A DNA stretch of 64,000 nt, from positions 48,415,001-48,479,000 of the forward strand of contig NC_080578.1 in the NCBI RefSeq assembly GCF_029962835.1, read 5' to 3'. The position numbers and the translations under genes are program-made. Under the pieces are notes generated by a model. That model did no database searches, was not told the origin of the DNA, and worked only from the letters and a program-made list of their open reading frames with translations. Below, piece after piece: positions 35,581 through 48,011 of this stretch (within the stretch, counting starts at the first letter, position 1; each line of letters begins with the position of its first letter). Source of the DNA: Magnolia sinica. Taxonomy: Eukaryota; Streptophyta; Magnoliopsida; Magnoliales; Magnoliaceae.

Positions 35581-36543
35581 TCGCCTCTTTCAATATCTTA
35601 GCTAGGACTCCATTCCGAGGATTGCTAGAAGTGTGAATGCCTAATCAGGATCAGCACGTCCTCACAACCTTATCCGAGCACTAGTATCCTGAGATGCATA
35701 CATTTTATCCATTGTTCAAGGAGTGGGGGATCACTCTCCTAGATGTGTACGTGTTCATGGGATTACCGATCTCTGGGATCTCTCTTCTATTTGGTTGAAC
35801 TATCTAATCCATTTCCGATGAGGAGTACCTTTAACTACTGGGCGTGATTCCTCCTCAGTCGGCCCAGAAGGATTGAAATGTGAAGTTGTCTTAGTTGCAA
35901 GAACACCTCGATGGTCGCTCGACCCCGACTTAGGAGGCCAAAGAGCATAGTGCCCGTGCTCTACTCTTTCATCACTTGGGTGACAATGTGTTTGGAATTT
36001 CACATAGCATGGCCCATACCATCATCATTTGCGTCATGGCAGCATTAGCTATATGATTTGGAGCATAATCATGATGTACATGCATTGCATTGCATTACAT
36101 TGGTAACAATATCATACCTTACTTACTACATGCATTCCGTCACACATGATTCATTCATGGCATATTCATCTTATTTGCCTGTATGTACAACATACTACAC
36201 ATACAAATGCACTCACTGGTCTTTAAAGCTCATACCTTTATTTTTATAAATTTTCAAGACAATGTTAGATATATGAGTAACAAATGATGCATGCCGTGTG
36301 ATTTTTGGAAACTACACTTTCGATACTTTTTAATGGATATATACTTTTGTGGAACAATTGTACTATACATAAATTGTATAGTGGAAACTAGTTATTTTGC
36401 TTGTGATGGAAATGCCAATCTTTTATGCTTGATATCCATTAGTGACAAAAAAAAAATTATCCCCAAAATTTACAAGTTGTACGCAGAACTCAGGACTCGG
36501 TGTATGGGTGTCGGATGTCGAATGCTGGATTTAGGGCGTGACA
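35581..36543 (+). mobile_element. 3' part of a chromovirus-type LTR (+ orientation)
   Basis: It ends TTAGGGCGTGACA at 36543, the same terminus that solo LTRs I-III show inverted at their left borders. The preceding kilobase has a similar layout (CTTATCCGAGC..., multiple ATGCATTGCATT, AAGCTCATACC). The 5' part is missing, so it is a truncated LTR of the same or a sister family. Confidence 0.5.
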
Positions 36544-37833
36544 CGCATGATCCAAAAAAGGAGTCAAATCCCGTAAAGTTTGTTTGCCATCTAACCTATT
36601 CATAAGGTCATGTAGACATGGATGAAGGGAAAACACAAATACTATCTTGATCAAGGCCCCCATGAAGTTAACAATAGGCATTTAGTACCCATTGTTTCTT
36701 GTAGTGTGGCCCACTTAAGCCTTGAATTTGCTTCTTTTTTAGGCTCATTCCTTAAGAAGATTTAAAATAAATGGACGACGTGGATAAAACAGAATACATT
36801 ATGATAGGCTCCACATAGACCCATTTAGATTGAGTCCATCTTGGTAGGGTAAGGTGTAATCTGTTGCGTCCCTTTCCAACATACTTTGCATGGGCTTCAT
36901 CCAACCAAATCTTGTCACGTCACTTTTGTCTCCCACTGTCCTTATGGGGGTGTACCCAGTCCACCTCCAAAACTGTACATCCAATCCATGAGATTTTTTA
37001 AATATCCCTTATTAAACCACACTGAGGGTTTATTTGTTTCAATGTAAATATATATAATTGTATGGTAAAAGCATAATAATTGCATCTTTTCTCTATTTTG
37101 GAAAGAGCGGAATTGCTCCGGCAAACTCAACCTTATTTCATTATGGAAAATCTATAAGCCCTACCATGATGTATGAGTTATATCTAGGTTATCCATTCAT
37201 TTTAACACATGAGCTTAAAAATAAGACAAATCCAAAGATCAAGTGGATCACACCAAAGAAAACAATGGGTTTAATGGTGTCATCATTATCCCCTTTTGCT
37301 TCCTATGATGTGGTAAACTGGAGCTTTGGATCGGCGTCATTTTTTGACTAATTCCTTAAAATGATCCAAAAAACGAATAGCTCTTGTGAATGTAACACAT
37401 AAATCATGGTGGGCCCACATTGTCTGCCTTGTTTTCTAAGTTAAGATATACAAAAAGTATAGATGTCAACATTATGTATTAATAACTATTGGCATTTACC
37501 ATTATAGTTAATAAATGCTCAATTAAGAAAAACATACAAGTAAATATAACCCATCAAACATGCCTTAAGTTCTTACAGCCAAAGTAAGCAAGATCCATGA
37601 TCTCATCTTCATGAGAAATCCACCTTGTCCACCCATTTTTCCTGCTCATGTTAGGACATGAGCCCAAAAGTAAGTCAGATTGAAAACTCAAGTGGACCAT
37701 GTGATAGTAAAATAAGTGGCGATTAAATGTTCACTGTGAAACATTCCTTGGCCAAAAAGTTTTAGAGCATGTTAACATTTTTTTTCTTTTGGCTTCATCC
37801 CTGCTAAAGTGACCTTATAAGTGGTTTGAATGG
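36544..37833. other. Old repeat DNA, no gene seen; target of Tat1
   Basis: Degenerate copies of the dispersed module in both orientations (for example near 36770-36815 and 37155-37200) lie in otherwise unremarkable sequence. It reads on across the Tat1 insertion: ...GGTTTGAATGG at 37833 continues as CATATAAACATC at 48017. It holds no convincing exon. Confidence 0.5.
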
Positions 37834-38666
37834 TGTCGGGAAAAATATGACAAGTCCGATAAGTCGGCTTATATATGAATGACATGGCCCAGACTCACTA
37901 GGCGTCGAGCCTAACCAAGGCTTACATGTCCAGTACCACAAGGCGAGACTATAAGGAGGCTGAAGCACCTTAAGGATCCCTCAGGAAATTCCCTGGGACC
38001 AATCCATGCCAACTCATTTCATAGGTCGGCCATCATTCAGGCATAAGTCGACCAGACATAAGCCGACTTAACTTTGGCCCAACCTCAGTCCGACCTACCT
38101 TCTAAGTCGGCCAATAGGGAGGCCATCGATCAACAATAAGTCGATTATGAATCGATCGCTTCTGACTAAGGGTCAGATGAATAGTAGAGGAAAAGAGTCG
38201 ACCGGTGCCCGAGAACATCGACGCTCCGGGGTCGGCCAATGGCTTGCCGAGCCACTTATTCTCAGCTAGAGGCTTATCAACGGATCTCGCCCTAAGCCGA
38301 GCTAAGAATCGACTAAGAGTCGGCCCGTATTAGAAAATCTTCCTCCGAGATCTTCGGAAGATAATCTCCAATCCTGGGAATCTAGGGAATCGAGGATCTC
38401 GGGATCATCCAAGATAATGATTTATCCCATTTAGGGAAGGTCCCGAAGTTACACGGGATCGCTTCTCCTTTATAAATAAGGAACGCCTGATGGTGAAAGG
38501 TACACACACATTCTCACCCCAAAATCCCTATCAAATCATTAGACCCAGAATTCAAGTCTGACTTAGGCATCGGAGGGTCCCTGTACAAGCCAGGGTCTCC
38601 TTTGTCCTCTCCCTGCGCAGGTGTTCGAGTAGCGGAAAAGGGGGTGAGTAGAAAACAACATCAATA
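37834..38666 (+). repeat. Tat1 5' LTR
   Basis: It starts TGTCGGGAAAAATATGACAA and ends AAAACAACATCAATA. A TATA box CTTTATAAATAAGG lies at about 38465. Compared with the 3' LTR it differs by roughly 5-10% by eye, mainly transitions, and it has an extra stretch near 38050-38070 (ACATAAGCCGACTTA). The insertion is therefore not recent. Confidence 0.9.
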
Positions 38667-38690
38667 GTTTGGCGCCGTCTGTGGGAACGA
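38667..38690 (+). other. Primer-binding-site-like sequence of Tat1
   Basis: TTTGGCGCCGTCTGTGGG begins two bases after the 5' LTR. A TGGCGCC... start directly after the 5' LTR is the usual tRNA primer site of many plant gypsy elements. I do not assign the tRNA. Confidence 0.7.
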
Positions 38691-38700
38691 CATTGTAAGT

Positions 38701-40450
38701 CATTTTCGCTCTACCAAGAACACTGCACAACCTTTCATAGCGAGAGGGAAAAAGAAAGTTCCAACCCCTACTGAGGTGACTCCGATTACAACCCTACCAG
38801 CAGCCAGTCAAGCCTCGCAGCCCGCGGACCAACTAGCATGATCGGAGACTTGTCAGGGCTCTCTGGCCCGCTAAGCAACCTCTGGTTCGACTAGGTGTAC
38901 TCAACGGAAGCGAGGGAATGGCCGGCATGATGCTTAGGAGAGAGACATCAAATCTGACCTGGATCACATGAGGCAAATGTTGGAATAGATGCAATCTCGG
39001 CAAGCACAAGAACCCGATAGAAGGGAAGGATGGTCGACTGGCATCCGCCAATCCGACCTATAGCCTTCTACCCCATAAACATTTCCTCAGCCAAGCCAAT
39101 GTCAGGACCCGACTGAGTTGTCCCCGACTCATGTTTCGGGGACCGTCCCCTTGCCCTCTTTTGACTTTCGCCATGAGATAGATCGGAGAAGGCGCAACCG
39201 ACCCTCGACCGAGGGAACTGCGGAGAGCAAGGAACCTTGAAAGATTGAGATCCAAAACCTGCAGAAACAAATTGTGGATATGAAGTAAAATTAGTCGGTT
39301 AACCCTTCTGGAAGAGAGGAGGCAGAATCCCCATTCGTGGCTAACGTGCTATGTGCTCGGTTACCAGAAAGATTCTGCCTACCACAGATCGCACTCTACA
39401 CCGGAAAGGCCGATCCAACTAAGCATGTAGAGTCCTTTTAGACCTACATAGAGTTACACGATGTCTCGGATGAAGTCATGTGCCGAGCTTTTTCACTTAC
39501 TATATCCAACGCTGTCAGACTTTAGTTCAAACAATTGAAACTGAAGTCCATCAGTTCGTTTGTTGAACTCAGTGATGCGTTCGTCACGAACTTCATCGGG
39601 GGGAAGAAGAAACTTAAAGCATTGGCACATCTGAAAAATATAGTTCAGAAAGAAGAGGAACTCCTCAAGGACTACATCAGACGCTTCAATCTCGAAGCCC
39701 TACAGGTCCGAAAGCACTCGGATGAAACGGCCTTGAACGCCATCATGCAAGGGCTAAGAGATAAGCCCTCTCTCTTCTCCTTGGACAAGAACCCCCCGTC
39801 TACATTGGCCGAGTTCATGAACCGATCGCAAAAATACGCCGACGCAGAGGAATCTAGGATCCTGCGAAAGTAGAAATGGCTCGGTAAAAGAATCAATGAA
39901 GAAGGAGACCAACTCGACCAATAAAAAAAAAGAAAAGATGGTTGGCCTCGGGATGAACGTAGGTCAGGTAAGTGACCCAACAACAATTTCACGACATACA
40001 CCCTGCTCAATAAGCCTCAGGAGCGAGTCCTGATGGAAATAAAGGGTGAGAACTTCGTCAACTAGCCGAACAAACTATAAGGCAATCCCGATCGGCGAAG
40101 CAAGAACAAGTATTATCATTTCCATTGTGATCAATAGCACAATACGAGTGACTACTACAACCTGAAATAGGAAATTAAAAGACTCATCCAGGAAGGTCAT
40201 CTCGGTGAGCACATGCATCAAGGAGCCAATAGAACCATGACCATGGAAGAACACCCAAATGACAACCGACTAATGGAGGAAATCCGAACCATCGTCAGTA
40301 ATCACAAAGGTAGAGGCGACTCGAACAATGCTCAGAAAACCCATGCGAGAAGCATTAGTCAGCCTGATTTTGAGATCATGATTCTAGCTTGGCCCCCGAA
40401 GGAGAGAAAGCTAGAAAAATATAATATGACATTCACTGAAGAAGATGCTT
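38701..40450 (+). pseudogene. Tat1 gag
   Basis: It encodes the capsid/nucleocapsid polyprotein part. The Retrotrans_gag region is clear at 39388-39855: LYTGKADPTKHVESF, CRAFSLTISNAVRL, LKALAHLKNIVQKEEELL, NAIMQGLRDKPSLFSLDK and STLAEFMNRSQKYADAEE. The longest open run is 39535-39873. In the zinc-knuckle-like region (40105-40205) KYYHFHCDQ-stop-HNTSDYYNLK stands where the family has Cys at two positions; both now read Tyr (TGT/TGC to TAT/TAC). Stops include TAG at about 39448 and 39522, consistent with CAG or TGG origins. It shares one frame with protease and RT. Confidence 0.88.
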
Positions 40451-40467
40451 GAAGCATCCACCATCCG

Positions 40468-40878
40468 CACGATGACGCTTTGGTCATTACTGTCACTAAA
40501 GCAAACCATACGGTATTCAGGGTCCTCATCGACACAGGCTCATCTGCAGATGTGTTGTTCACCCAAGCTTTCGATAAGATGGGCATCAAAGGGTCGACAC
40601 TATGGCCTGTGAGAACTCCTTTGATTGGCTTCTCGGGTGGACAAGTTCTCCCTAAGGGAACCATTCAGCTTCCCCTCACCGCTAGGGATGCGCCACATCA
40701 AGCGACGATCATGATTGACTTCCTCATAGTTGACCAATCTGTAGTCTACAACGCAATTCTTGAGCGACCCTCGCTATGCCTTATCCAAGCCATAGTCTCC
40801 ACGTACCACCTCTCCATGAAGTTCCCAATCGAATCAGGAGTTAGGATCATCAAAGGGGATCAACACAACGCTCGATGA
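40468..40878 (+). pseudogene. Tat1 aspartic protease
   Basis: The catalytic block LIDTGSSADVLF (about 40528-40563) is intact, followed by GFSGGQVLPKGTIQLPL and the ILERPSLCLIQAIVSTYH region. This protease cuts the gag-pol polyprotein in the particle. It is open from 40480 to a TGA at about 40876 and stays in frame with gag upstream and RT downstream. Confidence 0.88.
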
Positions 40879-40911
40879 TGTTATGCCACAACACTGAAAG
40901 CTCCATCCAAA

Positions 40912-42474
40912 GTGGCGACGATCGAGTCTCTGGACCCTCGCGACGAATCTCCCGAGTGTGGTCAGATGATCAAAAGCTCATCTAAGTCCCGCTTGATGAA
41001 TCCAACCCATCTAAGACTGCAGGTAAAGTCGTCTTTAATATCTCCATTGAAGGACAAACTTGTCGCTCTACTGCAACGATACTCCGATGTTTTTGCATGG
41101 TCTCACGAAGACATGCCCGACATCGACTCATCAGTAATCACTTATCGCCTCAATATCGATCCGACCTACAAGCCGGTCTGACAGAAGAGGCGTGTTCTCG
41201 GCCCTGAAAGATATGCCATAATAGAGGAAGAAGTGAGCAAACTTCTAAGGGATAAGTTTGTCGAGGAGGTGTACTATCCCGATTGGATAGCCAACATCGT
41301 CCTGGTAAAAAAGGTCAACATAAAGTGGTGGGTATGCGTGGACTATACCGACCTAAACAAAGCCTGCCTAAAAGACAGTTTCCCTATTCCTGAGATCGAC
41401 CAGTTGGTTAACAACACCGCCGGGCACGAATTACTTAGTTTTATGGATGCCTATTTAGGCTATAACCAAATTGTAATGCATTCGGGTGATAAATTAAAAA
41501 CCACATTTGTCATCGACAAAGGCCTTTATTGTTACCGGGTGATGCCATTTGGGTTGAAGAATGTCGGAGCGACCTACCAAAGGTTGGTCAACAAGATGTT
41601 CGCCCGCCAAATAGGGCGGACAATGGAAGTGTATATCGACGATATGCTCATTAAGAGCATTCGAGCGACAGATCATGTAGTCGATCTTGAGGAAATGTTT
41701 CTCATCCTTTGGCAATACCAGATGAAATTAAATCCGAGTAAATGCGCCTTTGTTGTAAGCTCAGGCAAATTTCTCGGTTTCTTTGTAAGCCAGAGAGGGA
41801 TCGAGGTAAATCCTGAGAAGATCAAAGCTTTGCTCAATATGGAATTGCCTAAGACGATTGAAGACATCCAAAGGCTAACAGGAAGGGTTGCAGCACTCAA
41901 CCGCTTCATGTCCCGAGCCACATACAGATGCCTTCCCTTCTTCAAACAGCTAAAGGGTTGGCAGATAGTCAATTGGACAGAAGAATGCGAAACAGCCTTC
42001 TAGCAGCTTAAAGAATACTTGGGGTCGCCGCCCTTACTCTCTAAACCCGAGCCAGGCAAAACACTGCTGATATACTTCGCAGTTTCTGATGCTGTCGTAA
42101 GCTCGACCTCGGTCTGCAAGCATGAAGGGAAGCAGTTTCTGGTTTATTACATCAGTAAAGCTCTCGTCCTGGCAGAAACGTGGTATCCAACCTTGAAAAA
42201 GGTGGCTTTGGCATTGGTTGTCTCATCCTGACGCCTGTGGCCCTACTTCCAAGCTCATTCGATAATCGTTTTGACCAACCAACTGCTGCGTCAAATACTC
42301 CAAAAACCGGAAGCTTCAGGATGGCTCACAAAATGGGTAATCGAGCTGAGCGAGTTTGATATCCATTATAAGCCTAGAGTCACAATCAAGGATCAGGCAG
42401 TGGCCGACTTCATCGTTGTAGTGCATCAATCCAAGCTAACTTCAGCTGAATTAGAGAGGCCGACTAACCAGTAA
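40912..42474 (+). pseudogene. Tat1 reverse transcriptase and RNase H
   Basis: RT begins with YSDVFAWSHEDMPDI. The open run 41233-42003 contains SFMDAYLGYNQI, MPFGLKNVGATYQRLVN and the catalytic YIDDML (about 41632-41649; the family's usual YVDDM/YIDDM). It ends with LGFFVSQRGIEVNPEKIKAL and the thumb/connection. RNase H follows (42019-42474: LLIYFAVSDAVVSS, LVYYISKALV, LTNQLLRQIL). Stops at 41179, 42001 and 42229 all sit where one transition from CAG, CGA or TGG would explain them. It is in the same frame as gag and protease. Confidence 0.92.
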
Positions 42475-42504
42475 GTTCAAGAATAGGCCGCTCCCGCCCA
42501 TTCC

Positions 42505-42940
42505 CTTTGGAAGCTCTATGTTGATGGCTCTTCCAACTCTAAGGCAAGCGGGGCAGGGGTTGTCTTGGAAACTCCTGATCACACACATGCAGTATGCCTT
42601 ACGACTTAGGTTTCAAGCCTCCAACAATACAACAGAATATGAAGCTTTACTCGTAGGACTTCGCTTGGCGGCCAGTTTGGGAGTCACTCATCTTGACGTA
42701 TACAGAGATTCTCAATTAGTTGTTAACTAGATAGTCGATATCTACTAGACTAGAAAAGAGAGACTAAAATCCTACCTACAAAAAGTAAGAGAGTTGATCG
42801 GTGGGTTTCAATATTGTACCATTGTCCGGATCCCTCGAGCTGAGAATGCCAAAGCCGACCTCTTGGTGAAGCTCACCTCGGCCAATGAAGATGAAATCCC
42901 CAGGTCTGTCCCGATTGAGTATGTTGTCGAGCCAAGCGTT
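42505..42940 (+). pseudogene. Tat1 second (archaeal-type) RNase H
   Basis: WKLYVDGSSNSKASGAGVVL (about 42508-42567) followed in the next frame by FQASNNTTEYEALLVGLRLA, LGVTHLDVYRDSQLVVN and IVRIPRAENAKADLLVKL. This extra RNase H downstream of the RT-linked one defines the Tat lineage of Ty3/gypsy elements. A frameshift near 42590 moves the reading from the gag-RT frame to the frame used by integrase. Confidence 0.88.
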
Positions 42941-43129
42941 AACGAGACCGACTCCGCAGCCATGCTCCCCATTGACTCGGGACCTACTTGGGTCGATCCT
43001 ATTATTCGGTATATCGAGGCCGGTGAGCTGCCTGAAGATCAAGTCGGCGCCCGACGACTGAAGATCCGAGCCTCCCGCTGCACTATGCTCAACGGAATCC
43101 TATATAAGAAAGGATTCTTCCCACTGCTC

Positions 43130-44173
43130 CTGCAATGTTTATGACCTAACGAGGTCGACTACGTCATGCGAGAAATTCATGAAGGTATCAGTGGCAATCA
43201 CTCTAGAGGACGATCTTTAGCTCATAAAGTTGTTCGGCAAGGCTACTACTGGCCGACCATCCAGCAAGACACCCAGAAGCTCGTCCAAAGCTGTGATAAA
43301 TGCCAAAGATTCGCAACGGTTCCTCAGCAGCCACCGGAGGAGCTCACCCCAATGGTTGGCCCTTGACCCTTTGTTCAATAGGGGATCGACATCATCGGAC
43401 CTTTCCCAATAGAGAAGGGACAAATCAAGTTCGTTGTCGTCGCTGTAGACTACTTCACCAAGTGGGCAGAAGCTGAACCCTTGGTCAAGATAACTGAGCA
43501 AAAAATTACAAATTTTATTTAGAAAAATATTATCTGCCGATTTGGGATACCTCGGACTATCATTTCTGACAATGGAAAGTAGTTCAACAACCGGCAATAT
43601 CGAGAGACGTGCTAAAACCTCGGGATTAGGAACGTTCACTCGTCTCCACGTCATCCCCAGGTAAATGGACAAGTTGAGGCTGTTAACAAGATAATCAAGT
43701 AACATCTCCGAACCAAGCTCGACCGAGCTAAAGGAGTGTGGACCAAGGAACTTCCTAAAGTTTTGTGGGCCTATCGAACAACGACTTGGACTGCTACAGG
43801 CAAGACCCCGTTCTCCCTAGCATATGGGTCAGAGGCAATTACCCCCGTGGAAATCGAATTAACGACCGCTCGAGTAAGCTCGTTAAATGAACAAGACAAC
43901 GAGGAACTACTGGCGCTCAACCTCAACCTTCTGGAAGAACAAAGAGAACATGCTCGACTTCGGACAATTGTACGTCAGCAGCAAGTATCTCGATTCTACA
44001 ATGCTCGAGTCAAGATTAGACGATTCCGAGTGGGAGACTTAGTCCTCCGGAAGACATTCCAAAACACCAAGGAGGTCGGTACAGGTACATTGGGGCCTGA
44101 CTGGGAAGGACCTTACGTCATAGCTGGCATCGTCCGACCTGGTACATATCGATTGGAAGATCTGACCAGCTAG
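43130..44173 (+). pseudogene. Tat1 integrase
   Basis: The HHCC zinc region reads HEGISGNHSRGRSLAHKVV...GYYWP...CDKCQRFA (43170-43320). The DDE core has GIDIIGPFPIEKGQ, DYFTKWAEAEPLVKI, RTIISDNGK and HPQVNGQVEAVNKIIK, so the three catalytic acids are present. The C-terminal part WAYRTTTWTATGKTPFSLAY...VGDLVLR...LGPDWEGPYVI (43736-44173) is open. Several TAG stops (for example in TNFI-stop-KNI) look like CAG/TGG derivatives. The protein would join element DNA to the host chromosome. Confidence 0.9.
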
Positions 44174-44527
44174 CTATTGCCTCATCTTGGAATGCCGAGC
44201 ATCTCAAGATCTACTATCCTTAAGTTGGCTGTCGTACAATTATCACGCAACCTTCATCGGCAAACATGCCAGGATTCACGACAAACAATGTAAATCGGAC
44301 AATGGATTGCAAGGAAAAATGTATTCATTGATCATATCAGAAATGTCGCATCGATATTGATTCAACATTTACATCAGTATTACATTAGCAAAAAAACAAC
44401 AACAAAAGTACATAATGTTAAGGGTGGACGATGCTCACTTCTGCAAATGCTCTCGAGCTCAGTGCTCGGTGTGCTTGAAGTGCCTGAAGCAGATGTGGGG
44501 AGCAGAAAGGAATTTTGCTCCACAAAG

Positions 44528-46700
44528 CTAACTTCTAAGCTCGTCCGCCTCATCAAGAGCTAACTCAGGGGCCACCGAAGGACCTGCCTCAGGAGCAACA
44601 TCAGGAGTCGCTTCAGTGAATGCCTCAGGGTCAACTGCGACTCCCTCGCCCGGGCCGTCGGATCCTGATTCGCTCTCATCGAAGCCATAGAGGCTGAGCT
44701 CGGGAAAACTCTCGTTCATTCCCCTTACGCACTCGGTGTAACCTTGACGGAAGAGATATTCCTCTCATCTTTTAAGGCCTGGGACGTTAGATACTCTTCC
44801 ACGACCTCTCTTCGAGCAATGGCAAGAGCGGCCTTAGTCTCCACCCTATCCCGATTGGTTGCAGTGCAAGCTTCAATGCACTCTTTGTGGCTCTTATCAA
44901 AGACCTTCCTAGCCTCTTCCAATCACGAGGCCAGACGGGGCCTTTCCGCCTAAGACTCTCCGAGGACGACCCTTGTCACCTCGAGGTGGCCCTTTGCAGA
45001 GACGGCCCGAGCCACGACAGACGATAGCCGAGCCTTCGCCTCTTCAGCTCGCCTATTGGCCTTGGGTAGCTCGGCTCGACCCTTCAGCGTGCATGGCGCG
45101 AACTACAAAAAGAAAAGAACGAAGCTCAGTGTTGAGAAAACTGGGCAGGCTAGCAACAAAAGTTACACCCTTACCTTCAGGAGCACCGTCGTCATCTTGG
45201 CAAGCGTCAACTCCATAGAAGGTGACTCGAAGAGGCTGATGAACTCCTCCTCGGTCCCCTGCTTACTTGCCTAGGGGAGTATACTTTTGACATGCCAAAG
45301 GAAGCTCCCCCTCTCTTCCTCAGCAGCCTCCTACCTCCGAGGATCTTCCTCCCTCCTCGGGGGGACCTATTCTGCAATAGGTCCTGGCTCGGAGACCTCC
45401 CGAGGCTCAGGAGGAGCTGCTCCCGCCACCATCATGGCCTCCTTCGGGACCTCTATAATGATCGAGCGAGGGGGGCGACCTTCCCCCAATCCTTAGAGGA
45501 TGCCTTCTATCTCTTCAACACTCAAGGATCTCCCTAAGGCGAGGCCCTGACCTTGGAAGGAGGACGAAGAGTAGGCCCAGCCTTATACATCTCTACATAT
45601 CAGAAGCAAGAACTATGTAAGCAGAATTATCATTGTTAAAGAAAAACTGTTAGAGTCAAATCTTATCGATTAAAGCCGTGTTAAGACCCGACTGAAGAAG
45701 GCGCTCTGGTTGGAGAAGCCTCTTCCAAGATCTCCTCTCCGGACTAAAGGCTCGCAAGTCATAAATCCGAGTTAGGGAATCGGGAGCAAGCCTTGGCGGT
45801 TGCTTGGGGACAACTGACAAAACACGAACAAGCAGTTAGAAGGCATAATAAGGAGGACTCAACCGACTAAAGCGACAAGCACAATATTTTTCTGTATTAC
45901 CTGCCTTGGAGAAGGCCTGGGGAACAAAGGGACTGAAGGGCCCTAGCTCAGCCGTTTCCCAACGATCAAAGGTCTAGAACCACCAATCCCTCCAGTTTTT
46001 GTTAGAGCATGGAGGATCAGTTATCAAAGCCCTGCCAGTATTCCACTAGGAACAGAAATAATACCAACTAGGCTACTAGGGGTTCGGCCATACTTGATAT
46101 AGGTGGAGGAATTCATCCACGCTTTGCTCGGGTTGCTTCATCTCAACCCATAGAACTGCGCAACTGAACAGGTCCCTCCACCCATTCGGGGTAACTTGCC
46201 TTAAAGCCATGCCGAGGCAACCTACGAGACGCTGTTTGATCTCTTGAAGAGGAAGATGAAGGGCGCACTGCAACGCAACCTGGAATATTGCGACCGGTCG
46301 GGCAGCTCATCCGGCAGAGGAAGATGCAGGATGACTGACTCGGGAACGTGATACCCAGTATGGATCCGAGATAAGTCATTCTTAGTCAAACTGAGGGCAC
46401 CGGTCCCTTGGACCCTTCCTCTACCTCGGCTTCTTCAGCCTCATTTTCAACCGGAGAGTCAAACCGGCTAGAAAAACCTTCGATAGCTGTCTCCCGCCTG
46501 GGAGACAGATTCGACGCCCTAACAGACGTTGCCGGCCTTTGCGCCGAAGAATCCAACACTCCTTAAGAGTGACGAAATAAGGCATCTGCTTCCACCGCTA
46601 TCTCCGCCAACAATGAAGATGATTTCGAAGTAGCCCAAAAGCCACTCGCTTCACCTTCGTCACCGTAAACTCCCTCCCAAGGGCTTATGGGGCTTGACAT
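44528..46700 (-). pseudogene. Tat1 antisense gene, 'putative gypsy type transposon' (PF04195-like) protein
   Basis: A broken gene reads opposite to gag-pol, between integrase and the 3' LTR. Its start MSSPISPWEGVYGDEGEASG is at 46700. The central block has LTKNDLSRIHTGYHVPESVI, ALHLPLQEIKQRLVGCLGMA, LRQVTPNGWRDLFSCAVLWV and a WYYFC-like NKNWRDWWF segment. This matches my memory of the PF04195 family of plant retrotransposon antisense genes. The C-terminal part (44725-45200) is charged and coiled-coil-like (EEARKVFDKSHKECIEACTA). The tail (44528-44719) is acidic (YGFDESESGSDG). At least two frameshifts and several stops are present. Its function is not known. Confidence 0.75.
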
Positions 46701-47179
46701 TCTTAAAATTAAAGGGGAGGGAGAAGGAGCTCACCGGAGTTTTGAGGAGATGCCGGAAAATGCAGAAAAAGCAAGAAGCAGAGAGAGGAGAGATGGAGAT
46801 GGGCGCGAAATTGCAAGAATGAGGACTCTAAGGCACCCCTTTTATAGCTGTGCCATGTGGCTCTGACATTAAATGGGAAGTCGAATTGGGGTCTCCTCGA
46901 ACGCCCCAGCCCAACACGTGGCACCACACCACGTGCCGCTTGAGCTTGCCATCAAAGGCTCTGCCACGCGTCTCCCTCCTATTCATCTGGCTATCGAAAC
47001 GACGGCCCTACAGCTTGTGCAACCTCGGAAAGCGAACCGACACATGTTAGAACAAGGTAATGTGCACCGATATTCGTGTTGGCCGACGTACAAGCAATAA
47101 ATGCTCCATCATAAGCTCGGTCCAAGTACATTTCGACTCAATTCCTATCTACTCCTCGGCTTCCACGGGTCAACACAAG

Positions 47180-47196
47180 GAGTAAGGGGGGTTTAC
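47180..47196 (+). other. Polypurine-tract-like sequence of Tat1
   Basis: AGGAGTAAGGGGGGTTT lies just before the 3' LTR, where the plus-strand primer of LTR retrotransposons normally is. Confidence 0.6.
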
Positions 47197-48011
47197 TATT
47201 GGGGAAAAATATGACAAGTTCGATAAGTCGGCTTATATGTGAATGACATGGCCCGGACTCACTAGGCTCTGAGCCTGACCGAGGCCTACATGTCCAGTAC
47301 CACAAGGCGAGACCTCTAAGGAGGCCGAAACACCTTAAGGATCCCTTAGGAAATTCCTTGGGACCAATCCATGCCAACTCATTTCATGGGTCGGCCATCA
47401 TTTAGGTATAAGTTGACCTAACTTTGGCCCAACCTTAGTCCGACCTACCTTCTAAGTCGGCCAATAAGGCGGCCATCGATCAACAATAAGTCGATTATGA
47501 ATCGATCGCTTCTGACTAAGGGTCAGATGAATAGTAGAGGAAAAGAATCGACTCGTGCCCGAGAACGCTCCGGGGTTGGCCAATGGCTTGCCGAGACACT
47601 TATTCTCAACTAGAGACTTATCAACGGATCTCGCCCTGAGCCGAGCCAAGAATCGACTAAGAGTCGGCCCATATTAGAAAATCTTCTTTCGAGATCTTTG
47701 GAAGATAATCTCCAATACCGGGAATCCAGGGAATTGAGGATCTCGGGATCGTCCAAGGTAATGATCTATCCCATTTAGGGAAGGTCCCGAAGTTACACGG
47801 GATCAATTGTCCTTTATAAATAAGGAATGTCTGATGGTGAAAGGTACACACACATTCTCACCCCAAAATCCCTATCAAATCACTAGACCTAGAATCCAAG
47901 TCTGACTTAGGCATTGGAGGGTCCCCTGTACAAGCCAGGGTCTCCTTTGTCCTCTCCCTGTGTAGGTGTCCGAGCAGCGGAAAAGGGGGTGAGCAGAAAA
48001 CAACATCAACA
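47197..48011 (+). repeat. Tat1 3' LTR
   Basis: It matches the 5' LTR nearly end to end. The start has decayed to TATTGGGGAAAAATATGACA, and the end is AAAACAACATCAACA followed by GATGG, the target duplication. Confidence 0.9.

Larger units (their letters stand above)
37834..48011 (+). mobile_element. Tat1: full-length Ty3/gypsy retrotransposon, Tat lineage, decayed
   Basis: Two LTRs in the same orientation (37834-38666 and 47197-48011) enclose, in order, a primer-binding-site-like sequence, gag, protease, RT, RNase H, a second RNase H, integrase, and then an antisense gene before the 3' LTR. Flanking pentamers AATGG (37829-37833) and GATGG (48012-48016) are a near-perfect target duplication. 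The second RNase H and an antisense gene between integrase and 3' LTR are known marks of the Tat lineage. Most breaks are TAG/TGA stops explainable by C-to-T or G-to-A changes, as in long-methylated copies. Confidence 0.93.
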
